Assembly: GCA_963837155.1 (NCBI GenBank)
Contig: CAWIMB010000002.1
Coordinates: forward strand, 1,054,001 to 1,118,000
Reading direction: 5' to 3'
From: DASQHW01 sp963837155
Lineage (GTDB): Bacteria > Actinomycetota > Acidimicrobiia > IMCC26256 > PALSA-610
Length of the DNA: 64,000 nucleotides
Shown here: piece after piece, positions 42,404 through 51,187 of the stretch
Layout: each line of letters starts with the position of its first letter
Position numbering within the stretch: position 1 is the stretch's first letter
Made by a program: the position numbers and the translations under genes
Notes under the pieces: model-generated
The model's database searches: none
What the model saw: only the letters and a program-made list of their open reading frames with translations
Told to the model about the DNA's origin: nothing

Positions 42404-43459
42404 GTGCGCGCCGCGATCGCTCGAGACGGCAAGTTGCGGATTGACGACGTTGCCGACCCGCAGCCCGGCCCCGGCGAGGCGCTCGTCGGCGTGAAGGCGT
42501 GCGGCATCTGCGGCTCCGACCTCCACGCGCTCGTGTACGCCGACGAGTTGATTGGCGCGGCGCGCGAGATCGGTATGCCGGCGGTCTTCGACCCTACGCG
42601 CGACTACATCATGGGCCACGAGTTCGCGGCCGAGGTGCTGGAGCTTGGCCCGGAGACTGCGGGCGTGCCCGTGCAGCCGGGCGACCTCGTGACGTCGTTG
42701 CCGATCGCGCTCACAGCGACGGGTGTCGAGCCCGTCGGCGCGTACTCGAACACGTACAACGGCGGCTACGCGGAGTTGATGCGGCTGACCGCGGGCATGT
42801 GCCTGAAGGTGCCGAACGGCCTCGACTATCGCCGCGCCGCGCTCACCGAACCCATGGCTGTTGGGCGGCATGCAGTTGCGCGCGCCGCGATCACTCCTGC
42901 CGAAGCCGCGGTTGTGCTCGGCGCGGGGCCGGTCGGCCTCGCGGTCGTCGCCGAACTGCGACGCACGAGCATCGAGACGATCGTTGTGTCCGACTACTCA
43001 CCGCGCCGGCGGGAGGTCGCGGTCGCGATGGGAGCGACGATCGCCGTCGATCCCGCGCAGGAGCAGCCGATGGACGCGTGGCAACGCGAAGACGGTCGCC
43101 GCACACCCGTGGTGTTCGACGCCATCGGTGTGCCGGGCACGCTCGGGACGGCGTTGCTCGCCGCGCCCGCGAACGGACGCGTGTGCATCGTCGGTTCGTG
43201 CATGCAGACCGACACCCTTCGGCCTGTGCTCGCGCAGGCCAAGCAGCTCACGATCGTGTTCTCGTTCGCGTACGACCCGTTCGAGTTCGCCGACACGCTG
43301 CGCGCCATCGCAGAAGGTGAGATCGACGTGACCCCGATGATCACTGGCACATGCGGCATCGACGGTGTGCCCGCCGCGTTCGACGCGCTCGGCCACCCCG
43401 ACGATCACGTCAAGATCCTCGTCGAACCCGGCGGCCCGACCGAGCCCACCGCGCTCTGA
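42404..43459 (+). CDS. Zinc-type alcohol dehydrogenase (MDR family) lacking the structural zinc loop
   Basis: The 351-aa protein starts MRAAIARDGKLRIDDVADPQ. Catalytic-site CGICGSDLH (C33 to H41) and GHE (H72, E73) are present. The Rossmann motif is VVLGAGPVGLAVVAEL. The four-Cys structural-zinc loop is missing; the corresponding segment reads SLPIALTATGVEPVGAYSNT with no cysteines. It is related to sorbitol/threonine-dehydrogenase-type MDRs. The reaction is probably oxidation of an alcohol with NAD(P). Leaderless-type start. Confidence 0.88.
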   Translation: MRAAIARDGKLRIDDVADPQPGPGEALVGVKACGICGSDLHALVYADELIGAAREIGMPAVFDPTRDYIMGHEFAAEVLELGPETAGVPVQPGDLVTSLPIALTATGVEPVGAYSNTYNGGYAELMRLTAGMCLKVPNGLDYRRAALTEPMAVGRHAVARAAITPAEAAVVLGAGPVGLAVVAELRRTSIETIVVSDYSPRRREVAVAMGATIAVDPAQEQPMDAWQREDGRRTPVVFDAIGVPGTLGTALLAAPANGRVCIVGSCMQTDTLRPVLAQAKQLTIVFSFAYDPFEFADTLRAIAEGEIDVTPMITGTCGIDGVPAAFDALGHPDDHVKILVEPGGPTEPTAL

Positions 43460-43465
43460 CCAGCG

Positions 43466-43855
43466 TCAGCTTTCGAGTTTCTTCTTGATCTCGACGACCG
43501 AGCCTTCGTAGATCGGGAGGAAGAGGCCGAGAAGTTCGTCGGGCTTGACGTCGACCGACCAGGTGACGTGCGAGCCTGCGCCTTCGGGCGCGACGGCGAT
43601 CGTGACGAGGTGGGACTCGAGGTTGCCGATCGGTGACTCGATGAGGCTGTACGAGATCGCGCGCGCGTCCTCATCGAGGCCGCGGAGCTGCTCCTTGACC
43701 TGCATGCCCATCATCCCGAGTGTGCGGACGTCGCCGTCGACCGTGCACGTCTCGACGCCGGGCATCCAGTCTGCGATGCCGCCGAACTCGCGCAGGAGCT
43801 TCCACACGTCGTCGGGGCTGCGATCGATCGAGACTTCTGCTTTTCCGCTGGCCAT
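43466..43855 (-). CDS. SRPBCC family protein
   Basis: The 129-aa START/Bet v1-like protein starts MASGKAEVSIDRSPDDVWKL. The family pattern (VWKLLREFGGIADWMPGVET; VTWSVDVKPDELLGLFLP) is clear. These bind hydrophobic ligands in a cavity and serve as cyclases, lipid carriers or CoxG-like proteins. The ATG at 43855 is 7 bp from the stop of the FAD-reductase gene on the same strand, so the two are likely co-transcribed. Ligand unknown. Confidence 0.85.
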   Translation of the reverse strand: MASGKAEVSIDRSPDDVWKLLREFGGIADWMPGVETCTVDGDVRTLGMMGMQVKEQLRGLDEDARAISYSLIESPIGNLESHLVTIAVAPEGAGSHVTWSVDVKPDELLGLFLPIYEGSVVEIKKKLES

Positions 43856-43862
43856 CGCGGCA

Positions 43863-45023
43863 TCATGACATGCGGTACGCGCCGGGCGCACGAAACACGC
43901 CACGTCGCCAGCGATCGGGTGTGCCGAGAATCGCACGCGGATAGTCCTCCCACATCCAGCGCGCGAAGTTGCGCCGCGTCCAGGGTGTGAGGTCGGCGGC
44001 GCGGATAGCGGCACGAGCGCCGAACGGCGAGCGGAGCACGCGCTGCAACATGCCGGCGAACTTCAGATCGCGGCCCAGCGTGCGATGCACGAGACGCGGA
44101 TAGTCGGCACCAGTCGCGATCGACTCCGCCGCAAGCATGCCGGTCTCCATCGCCTGCGCGATGCCTTCACCGGTCATCGGGTCGACGACACCAGCCGCGT
44201 CACCCACGAAGAACACACGTGGTCCGTGCATCAACCGAGCAGGGGAGTAGCGCGTCGGGATCGGCCACGCATGTACCTGTTCGCACGGCCTCGCTTCCGG
44301 ACCGAGGATTTCGGTCAGCACCGGACGCGACAACAGATCCGGCCACAATGCTTTCAACGCGCGGCCGCTGCGTCCGTCCGACCGCAACACGCCGTAGCCA
44401 ACATTCGCGCGTCCGCCCGGGAGCGGGAACACCCACGCGTACCCCGGTAGCAGGTCGCGCTCGAACAGCACCCACAAGCGCGAGTCGGTGACACCTTCGA
44501 AGTACTGCCGCACCGCGTGCCACTCGCCCAGGTCGCGCGGCGCATCCGGTTCCAAAGCTCTCCGGACCGGTGACCAGTGCCCGTCGGCGGCGATCACGTA
44601 ACGCGCCTCGAGGTCGTCGACCTGCACATGGTCGTCGTGGACGACGACCTTCTCGACGTCGCACCCCTCGCGCACCTCGACGCCCCGCTCACGCGCGACC
44701 GCGACCAACGACGCATCCAACTCCCGGCGCGGCACGACCGCGCCGTGCAGTCCGTCGCGCCCCATCGGCAACACCGCGTGCCGCCCGCTCGGCGAGACGA
44801 TCACGGTCTCGTACACGGGCATCGGTGCGATCGCGTCGCACGCCACCCCGAGCCGCTCGAGCAGACGCAACGCGTTCGCGGTGAGGCCGTCGCCACAGGT
44901 CTTGTCGCGCGGAAATATCGCCTTGTCGACGCACGCCACGCGCAGCCCGTGCTCAGCCGCGGTGATCGCAGCCGCAACGCCCGCGGGACCCGCGCCCACC
45001 ACCGCCACGTCGATGCGCTCCAT
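43863..45023 (-). CDS. Geranylgeranyl reductase family FAD-dependent oxidoreductase
   Basis: The 386-aa protein starts MERIDVAVVGAGPAGVAAAI with the FAD-binding GxGxxG. The PRDKTCGDGLTANALRLLER block and HGPRVFFVGDAAGVVDPMTG (FAD ribityl-binding) are hallmarks of this family, which reduces isoprenoid chains. The YAWVFPLPGGRANVGYGVL strand is also typical. Probable substrates are menaquinone side chains or polyprenyl lipids. The start is the ATG at 45023, because the open frame further up overlaps the ABC permease. Confidence 0.9.
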   Translation of the reverse strand: MERIDVAVVGAGPAGVAAAITAAEHGLRVACVDKAIFPRDKTCGDGLTANALRLLERLGVACDAIAPMPVYETVIVSPSGRHAVLPMGRDGLHGAVVPRRELDASLVAVARERGVEVREGCDVEKVVVHDDHVQVDDLEARYVIAADGHWSPVRRALEPDAPRDLGEWHAVRQYFEGVTDSRLWVLFERDLLPGYAWVFPLPGGRANVGYGVLRSDGRSGRALKALWPDLLSRPVLTEILGPEARPCEQVHAWPIPTRYSPARLMHGPRVFFVGDAAGVVDPMTGEGIAQAMETGMLAAESIATGADYPRLVHRTLGRDLKFAGMLQRVLRSPFGARAAIRAADLTPWTRRNFARWMWEDYPRAILGTPDRWRRGVFRAPGAYRMS

Positions 45024-45039
45024 CAAGGAATGACGGTAC

Positions 45040-45894
45040 TCAGCGCACCTCGGCCCGTCCGAATACAGCACCGGCAGCCGCGATCAGGCCCACCAGCCAC
45101 ACGGCGGCGAGTGCGAACGCGGCCGCGGTCGTCGTCACGCCGCGGAGTGTCTGTGGGTCGATCAGGTGGTCCCGGCCGAGCACGAACGTTTGCAGGGCGT
45201 AGTAGGGGAGCGACCGGCCGATCGCGCCAAGGAGCCCGCGGTTGGTCGCGAGCGCTCCCGCCAACGGCACTTGGATCAGGAACGCGATCGCGCCGACGGC
45301 CGTGCGCCGGAACGCGAGGGTCACCGCGTATGCCATCGCACCCGCGACACCGACTCCCACGACGCCTCGTCCCATCTCGCGGGCCCGATGCTGCCACCAC
45401 TCGCTGTCGACATCGGGCGCAATGCCGTGGAGCTTCGAGCCGAGGAACATCGTTAATGCGACCGTGCACAACACGCACAAGGTGACCGCTGCGCAGCTGA
45501 TGGCGGCGGCGGCCGCCTTCGACGCGTGCACGCGCCATCGTCGCGGCTCGTACAGCAGCTGGGTACTCAACGACGAGCCGCCATAGTCCGCACCCACGAA
45601 CGAGGCGCCGAGCACGAATGCTGCGCAGACCATGATCACGCCGACCGCAGCGAGGACGACCGAGAGGTTGCCGGCAATGTCGATGCGTGTGTCGTGGAGC
45701 CTGGGGACGAGTTCGATGGTGGGCTTGGTGTCGGTGGCATTGAAGACGTACTGCTGCTCGTGGGATGTATAGACATGTCCCCGGGCGGTCTGCACGCCGA
45801 CGATCACGAGGGTCAGGAGCAGTGCGAACGCCAGCGTGCCGCGCACGAGCCGGCGGGCGGCGAAACGCCGGAGGTCTGCGCTCAAGAGATTCAT
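45040..45894 (-). CDS. ABC-2 type transporter permease
   Basis: The 284-aa protein has six hydrophobic segments, including VRGTLAFALLLTLVIVGV, VVLAAVGVIMVCAAFVLGAS and ALAAVWLVGLIAAAGAVFG. A large loop after TM1 (YVFNATDTKPTIELVPRLHD) faces outside. The ABC-2 fold and the 4-bp ATGA overlap with the upstream ATPase make it the membrane partner. Export substrate unknown. Confidence 0.85.
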   Translation of the reverse strand: MNLLSADLRRFAARRLVRGTLAFALLLTLVIVGVQTARGHVYTSHEQQYVFNATDTKPTIELVPRLHDTRIDIAGNLSVVLAAVGVIMVCAAFVLGASFVGADYGGSSLSTQLLYEPRRWRVHASKAAAAAISCAAVTLCVLCTVALTMFLGSKLHGIAPDVDSEWWQHRAREMGRGVVGVGVAGAMAYAVTLAFRRTAVGAIAFLIQVPLAGALATNRGLLGAIGRSLPYYALQTFVLGRDHLIDPQTLRGVTTTAAAFALAAVWLVGLIAAAGAVFGRAEVR

Positions 45895-46811
45895 TGCGGC
45901 TCCGCCGTTTCGGTGAGCTCGAGAAAGACGTCTTCGAGTGAACGCGACACTGGCGTGAGCTCCGACACGTACATGCCGGCAGCTGCCAGGCAGCGCGTGA
46001 TCTCGTGGCTCTCGGTGTCGCCGATGTCGACGATCAGCGCGTCGTCGCCGTCGCTCGTCGCGGTCCAGCCGGCACCGCCGAGCACGCCGGCCACGTGGCC
46101 GTTCAGATCGCCGGCCACCTTTACGCGATAGCGGCCGGTCTTCGCGCGCAGAAGTTCGTCAACCTTGCCTTCGGCGATGCACCGGCCTTTCGCCACGATC
46201 GCGACGCGGTCGCAGGTCTGTTCGACCTCGGAGAGGATGTGACTCGACACGAACACCGTGCGCCCCTCGGCGGCGAGGCTCCGCATCAGCGTGCGCACCT
46301 CGAGCATGCCCGCGGGATCGAGGCCGTTCGCGGGCTCGTCGAAGATCAGCAGCCTGGGATCCTTCAACAGTGCGGCGGCCATCGCGAGCCGTTGCTTCAT
46401 GCCCAGGGAGTACGTGGCGTAACGAGAGTCCACGCGTTCCAGCAGATCGACGTGATCGAGGACGCCGTCAACGTCGTCGTTGAGGCCGCGCGAGCGGGCC
46501 AGCAGCTCGAGATTGCGGCGACCGGAGAAATTGGGAAAGAACGAGGGTTGCTCGACGATCGCCCCGACCTGATCCATCACACGGCCGAGACCTCGGGGCG
46601 CGTCCGCACCCAGCACTTGGATGCGGCCCCGCGCTCCCCGCAAGAGCCCGACGGCAGCCCGGATCGCCGTCGTCTTGCCGGCACCGTTGGCGCCCAGGAA
46701 GCCGAATACGCCGCCCTCGGGGACCGTGAGGTCGAGGCCGGCGAGCGCGGTCACGACACCGCGACGCGTGCGGTAGCTCACACGCACGTCGTCGAATTCG
46801 ATCGCCGCCAT
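45891..46811 (-). CDS. ABC transporter ATP-binding protein
   Basis: The 306-aa protein starts MAAIEFDDVRVSYRTRRGVV. Walker A is GANGAGKTT, the Q-loop region is IVEQPSFFPNFSGRRNLELL, the signature is YSLGMKQRL, and Walker B is LLIFDEP with the following SSHILSEVEQTCDRV. The C-terminal ~80 residues are the typical drug-export extension. It pairs with the downstream permease (4-bp overlap). The start is the ATG at 46811. The 178-bp gap to etfB holds palindromes. Confidence 0.92.
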   Translation of the reverse strand: MAAIEFDDVRVSYRTRRGVVTALAGLDLTVPEGGVFGFLGANGAGKTTAIRAAVGLLRGARGRIQVLGADAPRGLGRVMDQVGAIVEQPSFFPNFSGRRNLELLARSRGLNDDVDGVLDHVDLLERVDSRYATYSLGMKQRLAMAAALLKDPRLLIFDEPANGLDPAGMLEVRTLMRSLAAEGRTVFVSSHILSEVEQTCDRVAIVAKGRCIAEGKVDELLRAKTGRYRVKVAGDLNGHVAGVLGGAGWTATSDGDDALIVDIGDTESHEITRCLAAAGMYVSELTPVSRSLEDVFLELTETAEPQ

Positions 46812-46838
46812 TGTCCCCCCTTTGGCGGGTACGACGTT

Positions 46839-46894
46839 CGGGACGTCCCGGATGTTGCGAGGAGTCGCGGCCTCGGACGGCGGCGAACGCCGCC
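46839..46894. promoter_or_regulatory. Palindrome-rich divergent promoter between ABC exporter and etfB
   Basis: Two palindromes: perfect CGGGACGTCCCG at 46839-46850, and GGCGGCG-AA-CGCCGCC at 46879-46894. Either could be an operator for the exporter operon. The 178-bp gap holds no gene. Confidence 0.4.
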
Positions 46895-46989
46895 CAGGGC
46901 GGTGGCGAGTCCGACAATGGTCGTCGTTTCGACGGTTGCCGGGGCGGATTGCCAGAATCGTGGGTCTTCCCCGCCTGAACAGGAGTCGC

Positions 46990-47768
46990 ATGAACGTCGT
47001 CGTCTGCGTGAAGCAGATCCCCGATCCGGCAGTGCCCGGGTCGCTCGATGCCGACCACACCCTCAACCGCAGCGGCAAGCTGATCCTCGACGAGTCCGAC
47101 AGTTACGGCGTCGAGATGGCGCTGCAGCTCGTCGACACCGCCGGCGGTGGCGAGGTCACGCTGGTGTCGATGGCCCCGAACAACGAGGTGTCGGGACTGC
47201 GCACCGCGCTCGCGATGGGTGCGGCCAAGGCGATCCTCGTGTCCGACCCCGCACTCGAAGGCTCCGACGCGCTGTCGACCGCCAAGGTGCTCGCGAAATC
47301 GATCGAGCGCGCGGGCGAGGTCGACCTCGTGCTCACCGCGACCGAATCGTCCGACGGCTACACGGGCACCGTGCCCGCCCAGGTTGCCGAGCTGCTCGGC
47401 TGGCCCACGGTGACGTTCGCCAAGCACGTCGAGATCGCCGACGGCAAGGTGAACGTGCAGCGCCAGACCGAAGCCGGTTACGACATGGTTGAGGCACCAT
47501 TGCCCGCGGTCGTGTCGGTGACGGCGGGTGTCGTCGAGCCGCGTTACCCCTCGTTCAAGGGGATCATGGCGGCCAAGAACAAGCCGGTCGACCAGGTAAC
47601 CGCGTCCGATCTCGGGCTCGACGGCTCGCAGGTGGGATGGTCGGGTGCGCGTCAGGAGATCACGAACGTCGAGCAGGCTCCCCGCGCGAAGCCGGCGAGA
47701 AGTTCGAAGACGACGGCACCGGCGCCGAGAAGGTCGTTGCGTTCCTCGAGCAGTTGAAGGTGGTCTGA
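46990..47768 (+). CDS. etfB: Electron transfer flavoprotein beta subunit (frameshifted near 47682)
   Basis: The composite is about 259 residues from the ATG at 46990, with AGGAG at 46981-46985. It begins MNVVVCVKQIPDPAVPGSLD. ETF-beta features include SYGVEMALQLVD, GAAKAILVSDPALEGSDALS and LTATESSDGYTGTVPAQVAE. Removing one C from the CCCC run at about 47680 turns the false end into REAGEKFEDDGTGAEKVVAF and LEQLKVV, stopping at TGA 47766-47768. It carries electrons from acyl-CoA dehydrogenases to the respiratory chain, in a heterodimer with EtfA. Confidence 0.93.
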
Positions 47769-47787
47769 GGTGAGCGTCCCAGGAAGA

Positions 47788-47808
47788 GTGCGCGCCGCAG
47801 GCGCGCAC
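47788..47808 (+). repeat. Perfect 9-bp-arm hairpin downstream of etfB
   Basis: GTGCGCGCC-GCA-GGCGCGCAC lies 20 bp after the etfB stop. It uses the same GCA triloop as the nearby repeat copies, but a different stem. Confidence 0.6.
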
Positions 47809-47840
47809 CAAGCGGGGTGGCGGGCGGGGTCGGGGGGCGG

Positions 47841-47904
47841 GGGTATCCCGCCGAGCAGCGAACCGGGGCCCGAGCGGCCCGGCGCCGAAGGCGCCGAGAG
47901 CGGA
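47841..47904 (+). repeat. Intergenic multi-hairpin repeat, copy B
   Basis: 64-bp copy: GGG-TAT-CCC, GGGCC-CGAGC-GGCCC and GGCGCC-GAA-GGCGCC stems, ending CGAGAGCGGA. It is 13 bp before the etfA ATG, inside the etfBA operon, so it must be transcribed. Confidence 0.8.
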
Positions 47905-47917
47905 AGGTATTGAGGTC

Positions 47918-48883
47918 ATGGCAAGCAAGGTTTGGGTCTTCGCGGAGGCCGACGAGGACAAGGTCACGACCGCGACACTCGAGATGTTGACGAAGGCGCG
48001 TGAGGTCGGCGACACGGTCGAGGCGATCTACGCCGGCAAGGGAAACACCGAGGCGATCGCGACGACCGTCGGTTCGCACGGCGCGACCAAGCTGTACGTC
48101 ATCGATCCCGGCGACGGGCTGCCGGGCCAGGTTGCGGCAGCCGGTATTGCGCAGCTCGCGGGTGAGCAGAATCCCGACGTCATCTTGTTCGCGCAGACGT
48201 ACGACGGCCGCGATGCCATCGCTCGCCTGTCGGTGAAGCTCGACAAGCCGGTGCTCACGAACGGCATGTCGCTGTCGGACGAAGGTGGCCTCACGTTCGG
48301 CACCGCGATCTTCGGTGGCGTGACGCTCGTGGACGTCAAGCTGACCGACGGCGGGCCCGCATTGATTGCGGTTCGCCCGAAGTCGTTCGCGGCGGAGCCG
48401 TCGGGTGGCGGCGCGGCGGAGGTGCAGAACGTCGGCACGCCCGACGCCGGACGCGCGGCCGAGGCCAAGGTGCTCGATCACCACGTCGAGGAGCAGCAAG
48501 GTCCGAAGCTGGAAGAAGCCTCGGTCGTCGTGTCGGGCGGCCGCGGTATCGGCTCGGCCGACAACTACGGCCCGCTCGTCGAGGAGCTCGCGAAGTTGCT
48601 GAAGGGCGCATGGGGAGCGTCGCGTGCGATCGTCGACGCCGGCTGGGTGCCGTACGCGTTGCAGGTCGGCCAGACCGGCAAGACCGTGAAGCCCAAGGTG
48701 TACATCGCGCTCGGCATCTCCGGCGCGACCCAGCACCTCGTCGGCATGAAGAACAGCGACAACATCGTCGCGGTCAACAAGGACGGCGAGGCACCGATCT
48801 TCTCGGTGGCCGACCTCGGCATCGTCGGCGACGTGCACAAGGTCGTGCCCCAGCTGATCGAGCTGCTCAAGTCGAAGCAGTAG
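47918..48883 (+). CDS. etfA: Electron transfer flavoprotein alpha subunit
   Basis: The 321-aa protein is intact from the ATG at 47918 (MASKVWVFAEADEDKVTTAT). ETF-alpha signature SGGRGIGSADNYGPLVEELA and the FAD-binding VYIALGISGATQHLVGMKNS are clear, followed by DLGIVGDVHKVVPQLIELLK. FAD sits in this subunit. It is 149 bp after etfB and separated from it by hairpins and the repeat. It overlaps the convergent DUF429 gene by 17 bp. Confidence 0.95.
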   Translation: MASKVWVFAEADEDKVTTATLEMLTKAREVGDTVEAIYAGKGNTEAIATTVGSHGATKLYVIDPGDGLPGQVAAAGIAQLAGEQNPDVILFAQTYDGRDAIARLSVKLDKPVLTNGMSLSDEGGLTFGTAIFGGVTLVDVKLTDGGPALIAVRPKSFAAEPSGGGAAEVQNVGTPDAGRAAEAKVLDHHVEEQQGPKLEEASVVVSGGRGIGSADNYGPLVEELAKLLKGAWGASRAIVDAGWVPYALQVGQTGKTVKPKVYIALGISGATQHLVGMKNSDNIVAVNKDGEAPIFSVADLGIVGDVHKVVPQLIELLKSKQ

Positions 48884-49556
48884 CAGGCATCCGCACATCG
48901 CCTTCGAGGCGCGTGCGCGCGTCGGTCGCGGCCGGTAGGCGCGCAAACTCGTCGCGGTGCGCCCAGATGACATGCGCGGAGCAGACGGCGTCGCGCTCGT
49001 CGTTGGTGGTGAATGGCCCGGCGTTGGGCGCGAGGGGCCGGAGCGCGCTCGGATAGATCTCGAGCGCGGTGCGCGCACCTGCGGCGTCGAACGGCCAGAT
49101 CGCGAACCCGTCCGCGCGCAGCTTGGCGAGGAACGGCATGCCGCGCACCGAGCCCGCGCCGACCTGACCGTTGCCGACGAGCTGGAAGATCGATTTCGCG
49201 AATGGGAATCGCTCCTCGCACCGGCGGAACCGTTGGTGGGGCAGCACGCCGCAGCGCGTGCGCCAGAACGGCGGGGTCGGGCGCAACCATTCCTCACCGG
49301 CGCGAGCGGCAAGCGCCCACACTTCGTCGACCGTTCCACAGCCGTGTTCCCGCGCGAACCATTCCGGCACCGAGAACGAAAAGTCGAAACCGGCGATCAC
49401 TGGTGCGGGCGCCGCCAGCACGCAATCGATCGCCTCCTCGCGCGTGGCAAGCGGCCTGCTCTCGACGAGACTGCCGTCGCGTACGACCGCGAGCCAGATG
49501 CCTTTGGCCCGCTTGGCACCCGACCAGTCGACCGCAATAACCGTCGGGGCCGGCAT
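48867..49556 (-). CDS. DUF429 family protein (putative nuclease fold)
   Basis: The 229-aa protein starts MPAPTVIAVDWSGAKRAKGI. The DWSG motif and GFDFSFSVPEWF match DUF429, an RNase H-like fold. It is intact. The reaction is unknown; the conserved aspartates (Asp10 in VDWSG, Asp58 in GFDFS) resemble a metal site. It is divergent from the next ABC exporter by 23 bp. Confidence 0.75.
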   Translation of the reverse strand: MPAPTVIAVDWSGAKRAKGIWLAVVRDGSLVESRPLATREEAIDCVLAAPAPVIAGFDFSFSVPEWFAREHGCGTVDEVWALAARAGEEWLRPTPPFWRTRCGVLPHQRFRRCEERFPFAKSIFQLVGNGQVGAGSVRGMPFLAKLRADGFAIWPFDAAGARTALEIYPSALRPLAPNAGPFTTNDERDAVCSAHVIWAHRDEFARLPAATDARTRLEGDVRMPATAST

Positions 49557-49579
49557 GCCCGAGAGAGTACGTTGCGCGC

Positions 49580-50344
49580 ATGCCCGCTGACGTCGTGCTC
49601 GAAGCTCGCGGCCTGGTAAAGGACTACAGCCGCGACCGCGCCGTCGACGGCGTCGATCTCGTGGTGCGCAAAGGCGAGCGCGTCGCGCTGCTCGGCCCGA
49701 ACGGCGCGGGCAAGACCACGACGCTGCTCATGATCCTCGGCGCGGTGTCACCCGACGAGGGCGACGTGACGATCTGCGGGTTCGATCTCGCCCACCATCG
49801 GAGCCGCGCCGCTGAACACGTTGGCTTTGCCGCGGGCTACCTCCCGCTCACCGAGCGCATGCGCGTGAGCGAGTACCTGAAGCTCTACGCGCAGCTGTAT
49901 GGCATCGCGGATCCGACGACGCTGATCGACGAGGGGCTCGCGCGCTTTCGGATCACGAATCTCGCCGACGCGATGGGTAACGAGCTGTCGTCGGGCCAGC
50001 GCACGCTGATTGGCATCGTCCGCGCAACGTTGCACCGGCCGCAGCTGCTCGTCCTCGACGAGCCCACCGCATCCCTCGATCCCGACGTCGCCCAGCGGGT
50101 GCGGCGCGGTCTGCTCGAACTCTGCGAGCGCGACGGTGCTGCGATGTTGATGACAAGTCATGACATGAGCGACGTGCAGCAGGTGTGCGAGCGGGTCGTG
50201 TTCCTCTCGCACGGCCGCATCGTCGCCGACGGGACGCCCGATCAGGTCGCGGCAAGCTACGGCCGGGGCGATCTCGAAGGCGTGTTCCTGCACCTCGCCG
50301 AGCGGCACGAGTCGTCCGGCTCCCAACAGAGCGACCATCCATGA
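49580..50344 (+). CDS. ABC transporter ATP-binding protein
   Basis: The 254-aa protein starts MPADVVLEARGLVKDYSRDR. Walker A GPNGAGKTT, signature LSSGQRTLIGI, Walker B LLVLDEP and MTSHDMSDVQQVCERVVFLS are present. It pairs with the permease, which overlaps by 4 bp (ATGA). The type is ABC-2 export of lipid, polysaccharide or drug; substrate unknown. Confidence 0.92.
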   Translation: MPADVVLEARGLVKDYSRDRAVDGVDLVVRKGERVALLGPNGAGKTTTLLMILGAVSPDEGDVTICGFDLAHHRSRAAEHVGFAAGYLPLTERMRVSEYLKLYAQLYGIADPTTLIDEGLARFRITNLADAMGNELSSGQRTLIGIVRATLHRPQLLVLDEPTASLDPDVAQRVRRGLLELCERDGAAMLMTSHDMSDVQQVCERVVFLSHGRIVADGTPDQVAASYGRGDLEGVFLHLAERHESSGSQQSDHP

Positions 50345-51147
50345 GCGAGCGGGCGAAGACCTGGCTGCGTATGCGCGCGATCGCCCGGCGGCATGCGTAC
50401 GTGCTCTGGCGGAGCCCGCACCGGCTGTTCGACGTGACGCTGTGGCCGTTGGTCGACGTGCTGCTGTTCGGTTCGCTCGCGACGTTCGTCGGCACATCGG
50501 GGACGTCGGCGCCGGCGAAGGCTTCCGCGTATCTGCTCGCCGGCATCGTGTTGTGGCACGTGATCTACCAGTCGCAGATCGCCTTGAGCACAGGCTTCCT
50601 CGAAGAGACATGGACTCGGAACCTGCTGAACATCATGGTTACGCCGCTGCGCGAGATCGAGTACGTCGGCGGCGTCGCGCTGTTCGGCATGGTGAAGCTC
50701 GTGATGGGCGTCGGCGTGATGGTGCTGGGCGCGCTCGTGTTCTTCTCGTTCTCCACGTGGTCGCTCGGGCTCGGGCTCATCCCGGTCGGCATCGTCCTTT
50801 TGGTGGTCGGCTGGGCGATCTCGCTGCTCGTTATCGGCCTCGTGCTGCGCTTCGGCACCGGCGCCGAGGCGCTCGCGTGGGGCGTGATGTTCGTGCTGTT
50901 GCCGCTCTCGGGCGTCTTCTATCCGACCGAGGCGCTCCCGACGGTGCTCCAACCGATCGCGCTCGCCTTGCCAACCACACACGCGTTCACCGCGCTGCGC
51001 TCGCTCGTCGACGGCAACGGCAACGACTGGGGCCAGCTCGCGATCGCGGCCGTCGGGTCCCTCGTGTTGCTCGCGCTGTCGATGTGGTTCCTCGTGACGA
51101 TGCTGCGCATCTTCCGCAAGCGGGGTTACGTCACGCGCTACACCTAG
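50341..51147 (+). CDS. ABC-2 type transporter permease
   Basis: The 268-aa protein starts MSERAKTWLRMRAIARRHAY. Six membrane segments are apparent, with LFDVTLWPLVDVLLFGSLAT, MVTPLREIEYVGGVALFGMV and LPLSGVFYPTEALPTVLQPI (a conserved ABC-2 motif). It overlaps the ATPase by 4 bp. It ends at TAG 51145-51147, which lies inside an ACCTAGGT palindrome just before the next promoter. Confidence 0.9.
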   Translation: MSERAKTWLRMRAIARRHAYVLWRSPHRLFDVTLWPLVDVLLFGSLATFVGTSGTSAPAKASAYLLAGIVLWHVIYQSQIALSTGFLEETWTRNLLNIMVTPLREIEYVGGVALFGMVKLVMGVGVMVLGALVFFSFSTWSLGLGLIPVGIVLLVVGWAISLLVIGLVLRFGTGAEALAWGVMFVLLPLSGVFYPTEALPTVLQPIALALPTTHAFTALRSLVDGNGNDWGQLAIAAVGSLVLLALSMWFLVTMLRIFRKRGYVTRYT

Positions 51148-51148
51148 G

Positions 51149-51178
51149 TTGACAACTAAGGTTAGGTTTTTAACCTAA
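51149..51178 (+). promoter_or_regulatory. Promoter with AT-rich palindromic operator upstream of ICMT gene
   Basis: TTGACA (51149-51154) and TAACCT (51171-51176) are spaced 16 bp apart as -35 and -10. A perfect palindrome TTAGGTT-TTT-AACCTAA (51162-51178) covers the spacer and -10. It resembles a DtxR/IdeR iron box but is 2 bp shorter in the centre. A repressor bound here would block transcription. Confidence 0.65.
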
Positions 51179-51187
51179 GTTACGGCC

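Noticed and set aside
51162..51178. Calling the palindrome a confirmed IdeR/DtxR box
   Set aside because: The half-sites match but the centre is 2 bp shorter than the known consensus, so only resemblance is claimed.
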